A DNA stretch of 64,000 bases from Limnephilus marmoratus (lineage: Eukaryota; Arthropoda; Insecta; Trichoptera; Limnephilidae): the NCBI GenBank assembly GCA_917880885.1, contig OU862917.1:54048727-54112726 (forward strand), written 5' to 3'. Every line of letters begins with the position of its first letter. Position 1 is the stretch's first letter. Positions 45,829 through 54,588 of the stretch are shown here, in pieces. Below the pieces are notes generated by a model. It was given only the letters and a program-made list of their open reading frames with translations, made no database searches and was not told the DNA's origin. The translations under genes were made by a program, and so were the position numbers.

Positions 45829-46905
45829 TTTTACATTAACTCCGCATAGGAGGCCCTGAGGGCCTCCCTCCTCAGGGCTTCTCTCCTCCCTTCCCTCAGG
45901 GCCTATGTCATCTGAGATGCTGTGTGGAGGGTCTTTGTGAGGAGAGGAAGGAATGAACATTGGTCTTGAAGTAGTGAGCGACCGAAGGTTCAGTTTCGGC
46001 AAGTTTCGGCAAAAAAATCTAGTTTCGGCATCAGTTTCGGTTTCGGCAGATTTTCTGCCGAACCTTCGGCCGCACCGACAGTACCGACACCCGACACCGC
46101 ACACACAATAATCTCAATAAATGATAAATTTACTCTTAAAAATGTTGTGATTGTAATCGCAATTTAAATAAAAATACTCAATTAATGATTTATAATTCCT
46201 TTGAAATGTAAGTGTTGTTTATTGACAATTTTTTGTTCTACGAAGTAAAAAAAAAAAATTCACACTCTTCAATGATTGTTTTTTTTTATTTTTTATTTCA
46301 TTTAACACTGTTTGAATAAGTGTAAAAAATAAGTCTAATAAATAAAAAATTTCAGTAAACAATAGATTTTTAACATGTCTAAAAAAGTATCAGTTTCGGT
46401 TTCGGCCGAAACCGAGACAGCTACCGAAGATTCAGTTTCGTTTTCGGTAGAAAGTCCTGTTTAGGTCGGACACTACCTTGAAGAGACCCATGTTGTAGGA
46501 AGGAAGAAACACAGAGGCCATCAAACCGTTCCACAGCCGAGCTGTTGAACACAAGAACGAGTCGAAGAAGCGACCCGTTCTCATGTGACAAATGTCAACC
46601 GTGTACATATGTTGGGCACGCGTCTTCCATTGAAATACCGGTAGAACAAGGATAGCATTCCCACCCGACGCCTGTGCTCTAAAGATTACAATCCGTTTGT
46701 TAAATTAGGAGAATCTATCAGACGGACCGCTCGTTTCTGCACAGAGTCGAGGGTTTTTTTTTTCAGGTATTTTGGGGCTCCAGACCAGAGGTGGCTGCCA
46801 AATTCAACCGTGAGGCGCACTTGTGATTTGTACGGGGTTAGCATTTGTGTACTATGAAAGTATCTGCGGGCCCTGTACATTACGCCCAGTTTTTGAGAGG
46901 CTATT
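45829..46905 (-). pseudogene. 5'-truncated CR1/Kiri-like LINE fragment with a nested hAT
   Basis: Matches the last ~500 bp of the 54518-58106 LINE: ttttttttacattaactccg, ctgtgtggagggtctttg, cacaagaacgagtcgaagaa, caatccgtttgttaa, and minus-strand VRLIDSPNLTN, EFGSHLWSGAPKYL, YRARRYFHSTQ. It is interrupted by a 504-bp hAT insertion (45972-46475) and lacks about 70 bp near 46622 that the 54.8-kb copy has. It ends abruptly at ggct (46905). Confidence 0.85.
45972..46475. mobile_element. Nested non-autonomous hAT, 504 bp
   Basis: Ends tagtgagcgacc and (inverted) tagtgtccgacc. The duplicated target is tcttgaag (45964-45971) and ccttgaag (46476-46483), 7/8 identical. The uninterrupted site is present at 54636-54652 in the related LINE, which fixes the insertion exactly. 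The subterminal parts are built from cagtttcgg/ccgaaac repeats. Confidence 0.88.
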
Positions 46906-46998
46906 CTATTAGCTGTTTTTATACTTATGGCAATATTTTATTTAAGCTTACTTACCAAGGTTAGGCGGTATAAGATTTGGAATAGGGACTTAATGTTT

Positions 46999-47065
46999 GT
47001 GCCACACGCAGCTATAAAAGATCTGGCTTGGCGTAAGCCACATCTTTAATAGCTGTGTGTTGCAC
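46999..47065 (+). ncRNA. Pre-miRNA-like hairpin (67 nt)
   Basis: gtgccacacgcagctat pairs with atagctgtgtgttgcac (16 of 17), then aaagat with atctttt-type partner, then ggctt with aagcc around ggcgt. The whole forms a ~30-bp stem with small bulges. The length and shape fit an insect pre-miRNA or a small foldback MITE. Adjacent sequence does not extend the stem. Confidence 0.4.
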
Positions 47066-47084
47066 CCCTCTAATCTTACTAATA

Positions 47085-47215
47085 GTATAAACGCGAAAGT
47101 TTGTGTGGATGTATGTGTGTGTTATATGTGTATTTGTTAATCTTTCACGCAAAAACTACCTACTGAATGGACTTTGATGAAACTTTACAATAATATAGCT
47201 CGTACACCAGAATAA
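47085..47215 (-). repeat. 'tataaacgcgaaag' repeat end, inverted copy
   Basis: actaatagtataaacgcgaa, ttgtgtggatgtatgtgtg, aatctttcacgcaaaaacta and gaatggactttgatgaaac. Its inverted mate is at 48260-48400 (ccattcagtagttgttgcg, cattcgcgtttat). Confidence 0.6.
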
Positions 47216-47244
47216 CACATAGGTTATAAGTTATAATTTATAAA

Positions 47245-47360
47245 GCTAGCTGGGAAGAGGACGCGGGAGAGGAATGGGAACGCACAGGGAAGGTGATTCA
47301 TGGAGAAACAATGTATTTCTTTGAATATGGCATCGAAACGCATGCCGGGAACCAGCTAGT
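47245..47360 (-). repeat. Family A end fragment, inverted
   Basis: gaatatggcatcgaaacgca, tgccgggaaccagctagt: the reverse of the family A start, cut off after the GA-rich edge. Confidence 0.65.
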
Positions 47361-47877
47361 ACATAATAAGAGATTTCTTTACTACATGGAATTGGTTTTA
47401 ATAGTTTTCCGATACCTAATCTAACAACCCATCGCCTTTTCAACGAATATTACTTCTACAGATCTGAAAGAATTATAGATTTTTCTCAAGAAAACTTATC
47501 TATAATAATGTCATATCTAAGAACTTTTATTTAAGTATAGTTTCTCGGAACATAGATAAAGAAGATTTTTATTTGAAATATGTCATATCGATCTTTTCTC
47601 AAAAGGTGAGTAGGTACCTACTACGTACCTACATAGGAAAATTCCGAGTGTTTGCAATCTGCTGTTTTACTAAAAACTATAGATTATTATCAAACGTGGA
47701 ATTCTGAAAAAAACATTACTTTACTTAGGTACCTAATAACTCTTCGTTATTTAATAATATATTTTTTAATTGGTTTTATTTGTCACCTTGCAAAACTTGC
47801 GGAATAAATGTTAGCGAAAAAAAAAGAGTTTATCTATTTATTTCTGAGACAAAAATAAATAATTAATTTATGAAACA

Positions 47878-48256
47878 CTAGCTGGTTCCTTCCACTACCC
47901 CCTTCCCCCGTCCCACGAACACGAACCTCCCCCCTCCCAGGTTCCCCTCCCTCTCCCGGGTTCCCGTCCCCCTCCCGGGTTTCCCACCCGCCCTCTTGCG
48001 AATCCCTTACCCGAGTTCCCCTCCCCTCTCCCGCATTCCATACATTCGGTCCCGGTACATTCAGTTTTCTAACAGCTCGCGTGCCACCTACTGCAATTTT
48101 TTTATACAAATTTCATAATGCCAGAGCTCACCAGTAGTTTTATACAAACCTTTACATGACAATAACACCAAAAAAAAAGAATTATCCAATTTGGTGCAGT
48201 CGTTCGGAAGTTATGAGCGTACATTAATTTCGGCGATTCATTTTTATTTATATAGA
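47878..48256 (+). repeat. Family A repeat
   Basis: actagctggttccttcc start, CT-rich core 47895-48050, ctcgcgtgccacctactgca, gccagagctcaccag, atttggtgcagtcgttcgg and tttatatagatt end. Confidence 0.72.
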
Positions 48257-48259
48257 TTT

Positions 48260-48400
48260 AATAACGCCAGAGCTTACCATTATATATTATAATTGTAAAG
48301 TTTCATTAAAATCCATTCAGTAGTTGTTGCGTGAAAGAGTAACAAACACACACACACATACATCCATACAAACATTCGCGTTTATCTCGTATAGTAAGAT
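48260..48400 (+). repeat. 'tataaacgcgaaag' repeat end, plus copy
   Basis: cgccagagcttaccatta, ttcattaaaatccattcagt, gttgcgtgaaagagtaacaa, acacacacacacatacatcc, aacattcgcgtttatctcg. Confidence 0.55.
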
Positions 48401-48445
48401 GCTCGTATTACAACAATAGTGGACAATTAGTATAAATGTCCCTGT

Positions 48446-48530
48446 AAAAAAAAACAGAGTGTGCATTAGCACGTTGAAGTGAAACCTTCAGAAAACTAAT
48501 GTAGACAAGAGTGAGGAGGCTACGAAGCAC
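48446..48530 (-). repeat. Family B 85-bp repeat (mate at 53727-53815)
   Basis: cagagtgtgcattagca, gtgaaaccttcagaaaacta, gtagacaagagtgaggaggc. The reverse complement occurs at 53727-53815 (cgtagtctctccactcttg, ttttctgaaggtttcaca). Confidence 0.65.
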
Positions 48531-48589
48531 CGCACAAAGTGGAAACCGATTATACTATCTCATTCTCTCGCAGGCTAAATCCTATAGAT

Positions 48590-50711
48590 CAGCGGTCGTC
48601 ACACTTTTCTGGTCAAGGGCCACATCGGACAATGTGAGGTATCAGAGGTATCACCGCGGGCCGCACACTTATGATTTCGGGGGGGGGGGGGGGTTGTACC
48701 TTTTTGTTTAGCAAGTTAGAAAAGCAATTATTTTGTATTTAAGTACCGGATTGCTACCTCCTTCCTTCTTGTGTTCATGGTATATTGTCAATTCTTATTA
48801 ATAATGATACACGTAAAATCATAATATATATATTTTTTAAATTGTATTTGTTTCTGGTAATAGAATCTTTCAGTTCAATTTTCATCCACTTCCCGAACTA
48901 TCGAAATGTGTGAATTTTCGCACACGTAATAAAAATTATTACGATACATACAATAACAAAAATAAACCAATATTAAAGTTTATTTTCCTTTATTAGTGCG
49001 TGATAGGCGTGTTTTTTTTGTCTTTTTTAGACCATTTTTTTACCTACACTGTGCCATTTCTACGCCCTCCAATTTTCTCTGGATCTTCTACTGCCCCCCT
49101 GAAAGTATCAAACGACAATATTGTAAAAAATGGATAATATAATTAATTGTACATGAAAAAAAATATATTTAATAAGAAAACGTCAGTTGTGCGGGCCGCA
49201 AAAAAATGGATAGTATAATTGTACTCGTACATGAAAAAAAATATAGTTAAAAAGAAAACGGCAGATATTTGTGCGGGCCGCAAAAAACGGATAGTATAAT
49301 AATTGTACTCGTACATGAAAAATAATACAGTTAAAAAGAAAACGGCAGATATTTGTGCGGGCCGCAAAAAACGGATAGTATAATAATTGTACTCGTACAT
49401 GAAAAATAATACAGTTAAAAAGAAAACGGCAGATATTTGTGCGGGCCGCAAAAAACGGATAGTAGGTATAATTGTACTCGTACATGAAAAATAATACAGT
49501 TAAAAAGAAAACGGCACATATTTGTGCGGGCCGCAAAAAACGGATAATATAATTGTACTCGTACATGAAAAATAATACAGTTAAAAAGAAAACGGCAGAT
49601 ATTTGTGCGGGCCGCAAAAAAACGGATAGTATAATAATTGTACTCGTACATGAAAAATAATACAGTTAAAAAGAAAACGGCAGATATTTGTGCGGGCCGC
49701 AAAAAACGGATAGTATAATAATTGTACTCGTACATGAAAAATAATACAGTTAAAAAGAAAACGGCAGATATTTGTGCGGGCCGCAAAAAACGGATAGTAT
49801 AATAATTGTACTCGTACATGAAAAATAATACAGTTAAAAAGAAAACGGCAGATATTTGTGCGGGCTGCAAAAAACGGATAGTATAATAATTGTACTCGTA
49901 CATGAAAAATAATACAGTTAAAAAGAAAACGGCAGATATTTGTGCGGGCCGCAAAAAACGGATAGTAGGTATAATTGTACTCGTACATGAAAAATAATAC
50001 AGTTAAAAAGAAAACGGCAGATATTTGTGCGGGCCGCAAAAAACGGATAGTAGGTATAATTGTACTCGTACATGAAAAATAATACAGTTAAAAAGAAAAC
50101 GGCAGATATTTGTGCGGGCCGCAAAAAACGGATAGTATAATAATTGTACTCGTACATGAAAAATAATACAGTTAAAAAGAAAACGGTAGATATTTGTGCG
50201 GGCCGCAAAAAACGGATAATATAATTGTACTCGTACATGAAAAATAATACAGTTAAAAAGAAAACGGCAGATATTTGTGCGGGCCGCAAAAAACGGATAG
50301 TAGGTATAATTGTACTCGTACATGAAAAATAATACAGTTAAAAAGAAAACGGCAGATATTTGTGCGGGCCGCAAAAAACGGATAGTATAATAATTGTACT
50401 CGTACATGAAAAATAATACAGTTAAAAAGAAAACGGTAGATATTTGTGCGGGCCGCAAAAAACGGATAATATAATTGTACTCGTACATGAAAAATAATAC
50501 AGTTAAAAAGAAAACGGCAGATATTTGTGCGGGCCGCAAAAAAACGGATAGTATCATTTATTGTACACAAAAAATATATATATTTACGAAGAAAACGGCA
50601 GATATTTGAGGGGGCTGCAAAAAAACGGATAGTAAAATTTATTGTACACTAAAAAAATATATTTAAAAAGAAAACGCATATCCGCCGCGGGCCGCAGTTT
50701 GACGACCACGG
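48590..50711. mobile_element. hAT-type element, 2122 bp, with expanded internal array
   Basis: Flanked by ctatagat at 48582-48589 and 50712-50719 (8/8 identical). Ends cagcggtcgtcacactt and (inverted) ccgtggtcgtcaaactg; both ends carry a gcgggccgca-type subterminal block. Inside are an inverted hAT-family fragment (48860-49125) and a large tandem array (49140-50700). No transposase is visible. Confidence 0.87.
49140..50700. repeat. ~83-bp array, about 18-19 copies, inside a hAT
   Basis: Unit of 79-86 bp (mostly 84): gtgcgggccgcaaaaaacgg, atagtataataattgtactc, gtacatgaaaaataatacag, ttaaaaagaaaacggcagat. Copies start near 49189, 49271, 49355, 49439 and so on to 50688. Edge copies are most diverged. 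Every unit repeats the element's subterminal gcgggccgca. Overlapping minus-strand ORFs exist only because 84 is a multiple of 3 and the unit lacks stops. Confidence 0.95.
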
Positions 50712-50978
50712 CTATAGATGTTTGTCTTTGTCTCTTTTTAGTGTCGCTATTTGTCGTTTCATCCAATTTCAAATCACAATTTCAAATCACAAAGAAGTTT
50801 TCACTTCAAAAATATTCTGGGGGAATTTAGTACTTCAGTAAGTACCTTATACCTTATAAAAAACTGATTGTGAGATATAGTAGTCCAGTCAAGTTAAACA
50901 TGAAAAGGGGGTTGTGCTTGCAAAAGGTGCGGTCATTTTGAATTTTTTATATGTTGTTAGGACCTAAACCAGTAATAA

Positions 50979-51437
50979 ATGTCTGTAATGTCTTCTCAAG
51001 GACTCACCCCCATCCCCACCACGATGGATCCCGCACCTCCTGCCCTTCTGCGAAAAATTTCATGTAAATGCAAGAAAGGATGCTCTGGGAGCTGCTCGTG
51101 CAGAAAGGCTGGGCTCCAGTGCTCAGTCCTCTGTCAGTCATGCGGTGGAAAATTGTGCAATAACGTCCCGGATGTGGAGCTGAAATGCTCGGACGATGAA
51201 GATGACCCGACGGCGACTACAGACTGGGCGCCTCTCCCAGCGTCCATCACAGATATCGAGACACCTTCTTCGTGCGAGCCTAAGCCCGGGCCATCTAAGG
51301 GAACGTACCCAAACTACGTGACCAACTTTTTGCAATTTTTAACCCCCCCGGTGACCAAAATCCTAAGGAACCCGCCGCTCATTTGTATGGAGCGTGACCT
51401 TTTGAAGACCCCCCCCCCCCCTAAAAGTGTCACGTAG
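50979..51437 (+). pseudogene. Cys-rich CXC-like ORF, 3' end disrupted by a MITE
   Basis: Residues 27-60 hold KISCKCKKGCSGSCSCRK, AGLQCSVLCQSCGG and KLCNN, pattern C-x-C-x3-C-x3-C-x-C-x6-C-x3-C-x2-C-x4-C, like tesmin/TSO1 CXC zinc-binding domains. An acidic linker (SDDEDD) and a Pro-rich tail follow. From residue ~108 the frame is translated MITE (51299-51452). Without the MITE a stop lies 8 codons downstream. Similar Cys-rich tails end large transposon-linked proteins in insects; this looks like such a C-terminus. Function unknown. Confidence 0.6.
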
Positions 51438-51452
51438 TATGGGTACGTTCCC
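51299..51452. mobile_element. Harbinger-type MITE copy 3 (154 bp), inside the CXC ORF
   Basis: gggaacgtaccc / gggtacgttccc ends with TAA at 51296-51298 and 51453-51455. Same family as 21956-22131 and 27781-27936. The poly-C core is shorter here. Confidence 0.87.
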
Positions 51453-52388
51453 TAAGATAAAAAGAAAGACATGATTTGGCAACCAAGACACAATACCTAC
51501 ATGATTTATATTAGTTTTATTTTTTTTGTACATATAACTTGTCCTTACAGTAGGTACCATGATGTTTGTACAAGCATTTTAGTATGTAGGTATATAAAAC
51601 AATGTTTGAAGATGACGTATTTCCCGATAGATGAATTATCTTTTCTTTTTTTCATTAAAAATGTGTTAACAATAACAAAAAAAAATTGTAACTGTTTGAT
51701 AAATAAAACGATAAAAAGACGTGAGAACAGTTTATTTGCATTTTCCCCCAAAACCCACCTACGACTGTTTTTGGTTACCTGGCGTTCTTGAGAGAACCGT
51801 TAAGTCTACAGATATCAATCTAGTTTTAAATGAAAGCTAATTAAATTTACTACAATTTTATTTCATATAATATTTGACGTGGGATACGTGTTTTAGAAAA
51901 TATTTTACAAAATAAGTGACCATTTCGAAAAAATTTCACTCTTTGGAAAAAATGGCCTATTTTCGAAGAACTGTATCTTGGAAACCATAGCTGCATATAA
52001 CTCGTTTTGATCTCAAATTGTAGAAAATTTAGTCTACTTTAAAAGTATGTATACAAGATGTATACCAACCATACCGGTCAGACTCTTCCTTCACTGAGAT
52101 ATTGAGCAAAAACTGAAAAAAAATCCGAAAATTTCTTGGTTTTTGGGTCCACCGCCGCTCGCACAGCACTTTCGAAGTTGCAATTTTTTTTTTATTAGAT
52201 ACTGGTTTAGGTCCTAACAACATATAAAAAATTCAGAATGACCGGACTTTTTGCAAGCACGGATGTACATCTTGACTGGGCTATATGGCAATTTTGGTCT
52301 GAAATCTGGAGAAAAAAATAAACACAACCACTCTGTTTATTTTTTGAGCCTCGCTTGAATCTAAAAAATGTGACGTCATCATTCTTGT

Positions 52389-52500
52389 CCTGACCAGCGC
52401 CGAGCTCACATCGTACCAAAAATGATAGCTTGTGCTATACAAATATGTCGATCATAACGAATGTGGGCGGTTCTTCAGTGAGCTCGTCGCTGGTTACAGG
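52389..52500. repeat. Inverted repeat with ~20-bp arms
   Basis: ctgaccagcgccgagctcac and gtgagctcgtcgctggttac are complementary at all but about two positions, around a ~66-bp loop. Possibly a mini-element; no target duplication seen. Confidence 0.55.
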
Positions 52501-53283
52501 GGTAAGTAAATTATGAAACATTTGTAAAAGTGTCTTAACTAAATACGGCAACAAAATATTCGTCTGTTAAAAGTGGCGAACTTTACTTTGCCGCATTTGG
52601 ACTTCGTAAATATGTTAATAACGTGGCGAGCAATTCGCGCTCCCATGTAAAAGGTCTATTCATTCAAAAGCAGATTTTGCTTTTAAGAACTAAATGGTGA
52701 TATTATACCTAATGCGAGATGCCTATATACTGTCAGATTGATTTTTTAACGAATCACATTCATCTTTCCCCTCTTCGCCCCCCATAGTTTGGTTTTACCC
52801 CTCATCTGTATCTTCTCGTCTATTAAATTTGGATGTCTATGATTTTGAATTTGGAACAATGACAAGAGAAAAATACCAAATTCGAGGTTGTTTTTGAAAA
52901 ACAGAAAAAGAATTGGGATTACCTTGAAGCACGTTTTTGATGTTATTCGTGTTCATAATCTCATTTTTGTACTAAATGAAAGGTTTTTGACCATATTGAA
53001 AGTAAACAATATCGTTTTATACTTATTTCTGCTGTTGTGGCGATAATTACCTCGAGGTGGGGCTATGGAACTACATAAACTATATTTTTTGTGATTGAAA
53101 CTATGTTGTGCGCTCCTTCGCAGAGGTCCAGTGGTAAGTGATTGGTTATCCTTCTTCCTTGCAGCATTGTTTTTCTTAAACTTATTATCACCCAATTCCA
53201 GCAAACGCCATTTTGTTTCGTTTCATTCTTAGTATTTACAGACCATTTCCAAATGCATCTATAATTCGTGAGCAGTTTTGGAT

Positions 53284-53355
53284 CAGTGGCGTAGCTAGCA
53301 TGGGTGGCACCCGGGGCGGATAACGTGGTTTCACACCCCCCCCCCCCTCCCCCAA
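53284..53355 (+). repeat. hAT-like left terminus
   Basis: cagtggcgtagctagcatgg and ggcacccggggcgg, a terminus style common in hAT elements, followed by a poly-C run. No matching right end is found, so this is a fragment or a weak call. Confidence 0.33.
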
Positions 53356-53454
53356 TTTCGACCTCACAAATGTGTATAAAATTGGTCCGTCCTGTTATAT
53401 CTTTCACGGGTACTCGATTCCAATGTAATACGATAAATCCGCGGTCCCACAAAG

Positions 53455-53545
53455 CATAGCCTTGTTCTAGTGGTATGAAGTGCCTGACGAACCTTAAGCG
53501 GTCAGATATTCAGCGGACCAAGGATCGAATCTTACGAAATCCAAA
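53455..53545 (+). repeat. tRNA-like SINE head
   Basis: A-box-like tctagtggtatgaag at 53466 and B-box-like aggatcgaatctt at 53521, spaced as in a tRNA, followed by an A/T-rich tail. The cloverleaf is not well formed. Confidence 0.38.
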
Positions 53546-53726
53546 AAATATATATTTTTGTTAAATTAATATTTAATTCAAACCACTGCAAAATGAACAG
53601 GCAAAGAAAACACAAAAGAAAGCGACATCTAGCGACTCCGAAGAAGAAAACACAAATACTAATAAGATGACCAAATTTAGAGGCAAAGGTGCACTAGAAT
53701 TCGACGACAAAAATATGATAAAAAAA

Positions 53727-53815
53727 GTGCTTCGTAGTCTCTCCACTCTTGTCTACTTTAGTTTTCTGAAGGTTTCACATCTACCGGGTGTGAATTGCAC
53801 ACTCTGATATTTTTT
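53727..53815 (+). repeat. Family B repeat, plus copy
   Basis: cgtagtctctccactcttgt, ttttctgaaggtttcaca, gcacactctgatatttttt; reverse complement of 48446-48530. The preceding 53590-53730 reads SSDSEEENTNTNKMTKFRGK in one frame, which may be a coding remnant, unrecognised. Confidence 0.6.
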
Positions 53816-54282
53816 AAATTGTGGTTTATAAAGATACAGTTCAGTCGATTCTTATACCCACCTACCCACGTATAATTTTATACAAAATCTGTCATCAAAA
53901 GGGCTATCTATTTGTACATGGGTAACATTATAAATTTACTTGGTTTCAATGAAGTTAAATTAAAAAGAGTTTCAATAACCTGCACAAAAGAGATTGAAGC
54001 CATAACAAGTGGACTCAATTATGGAACATCCTGTGTAAGGAGTGGTTTACAAATTACATGTAACCCTCTGGCACACCCAATTATGTCCCGAATACATTGG
54101 AATTGGAAATTAGATTATTATTGTTAAGAGAACAATATTAAGGTTAATACCTACCGCCAGGTAAAATGCAATGTCAAGATTAAATTAATTTACATTATAT
54201 TTCCTTGACAAGTTGCCCATTTTATTGCAAACTTTGCAACCCAGCAAATGTAATGAAACTAATTGTTTTTATTAAGTACTAA

Positions 54283-54440
54283 CGAGCACCCTGCATGCGT
54301 TGCAATTCCACTCAAAGATGTTAATTTTTCTTTTAGTCCCATTCTTAACAAACAGCTCTGTTCTTCCCGGAAATCCCGCAATTACCTCTTCCCCTTTGCT
54401 CACCTCCCACTCAAATGCCTAAAATTTGTGTATATATCTG
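54283..54440 (+). repeat. Probable family A fragment
   Basis: gagcaccctgcatgcgttgc followed by a CT-rich segment. Weaker than the other copies. Confidence 0.4.
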
Positions 54441-54484
54441 TCTATATTCTATATCGTAGGTTAGTTCTAATTTCTAATATTCTC

Positions 54485-54517
54485 CTGACGAAGGAAGGGT
54501 GCTTCCGAAACCGGTAG
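54485..54517 (+). ncRNA. Penelope-type hammerhead, 3' strand displaced by a LINE
   Basis: CTGACGA 54485-54491, an extra A, stem II GGAAG/CTTCC with a GGTG loop (493-506), GAAA 507-510, then a 2-bp stem III around CG and the cut site after GTA (54516). Stem I is interrupted: its 3' strand (tgtgaata) lies at 58111, after the LINE, and TATTC at ~54478-54482 can pair with GAATA at 58114-58118. Confidence 0.62.
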
Positions 54518-54588
54518 TTTTTTTTTTTTTTTTTACATTAACTCCACACAGGAGGCCCTGAGGAAAATAATTTCCCTCAGGGCCTATG

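Larger units (their letters stand above)
50884..52280. mobile_element. DNA transposon relic with ~90-bp TIRs and a CXC ORF
   Basis: The left end (ccagtcaag.., ttgtgcttgcaaaaggtgcg, gtcattttgaattttttat, atgttgttaggacctaaacc, ending ~50972) and the inverted right end (from ~52198 to 52280) match over about 90 bp with few changes, proving a TIR element of ~1.4 kb. A short ATATAG similarity outside both ends leaves the exact termini and target duplication open. The superfamily is not determined. It appears internally deleted, because the ORF starts immediately after the left TIR. Confidence 0.72.

Noticed and set aside
49143..50570. Series of overlapping 100-184-aa minus-strand ORFs (MRPAQISAVFF.. 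repeats)
   Set aside because: They are translations of the 83-84-bp array in several frames; the unit lacks stops and is mostly a multiple of three. No frame is favoured.
53912..54127. 71-aa plus-strand ORF (LKRVSITCTKEIEAITSGLNYG..)
   Set aside because: Composition is protein-like but there is no recognisable domain, splice context or second copy; left uncalled.
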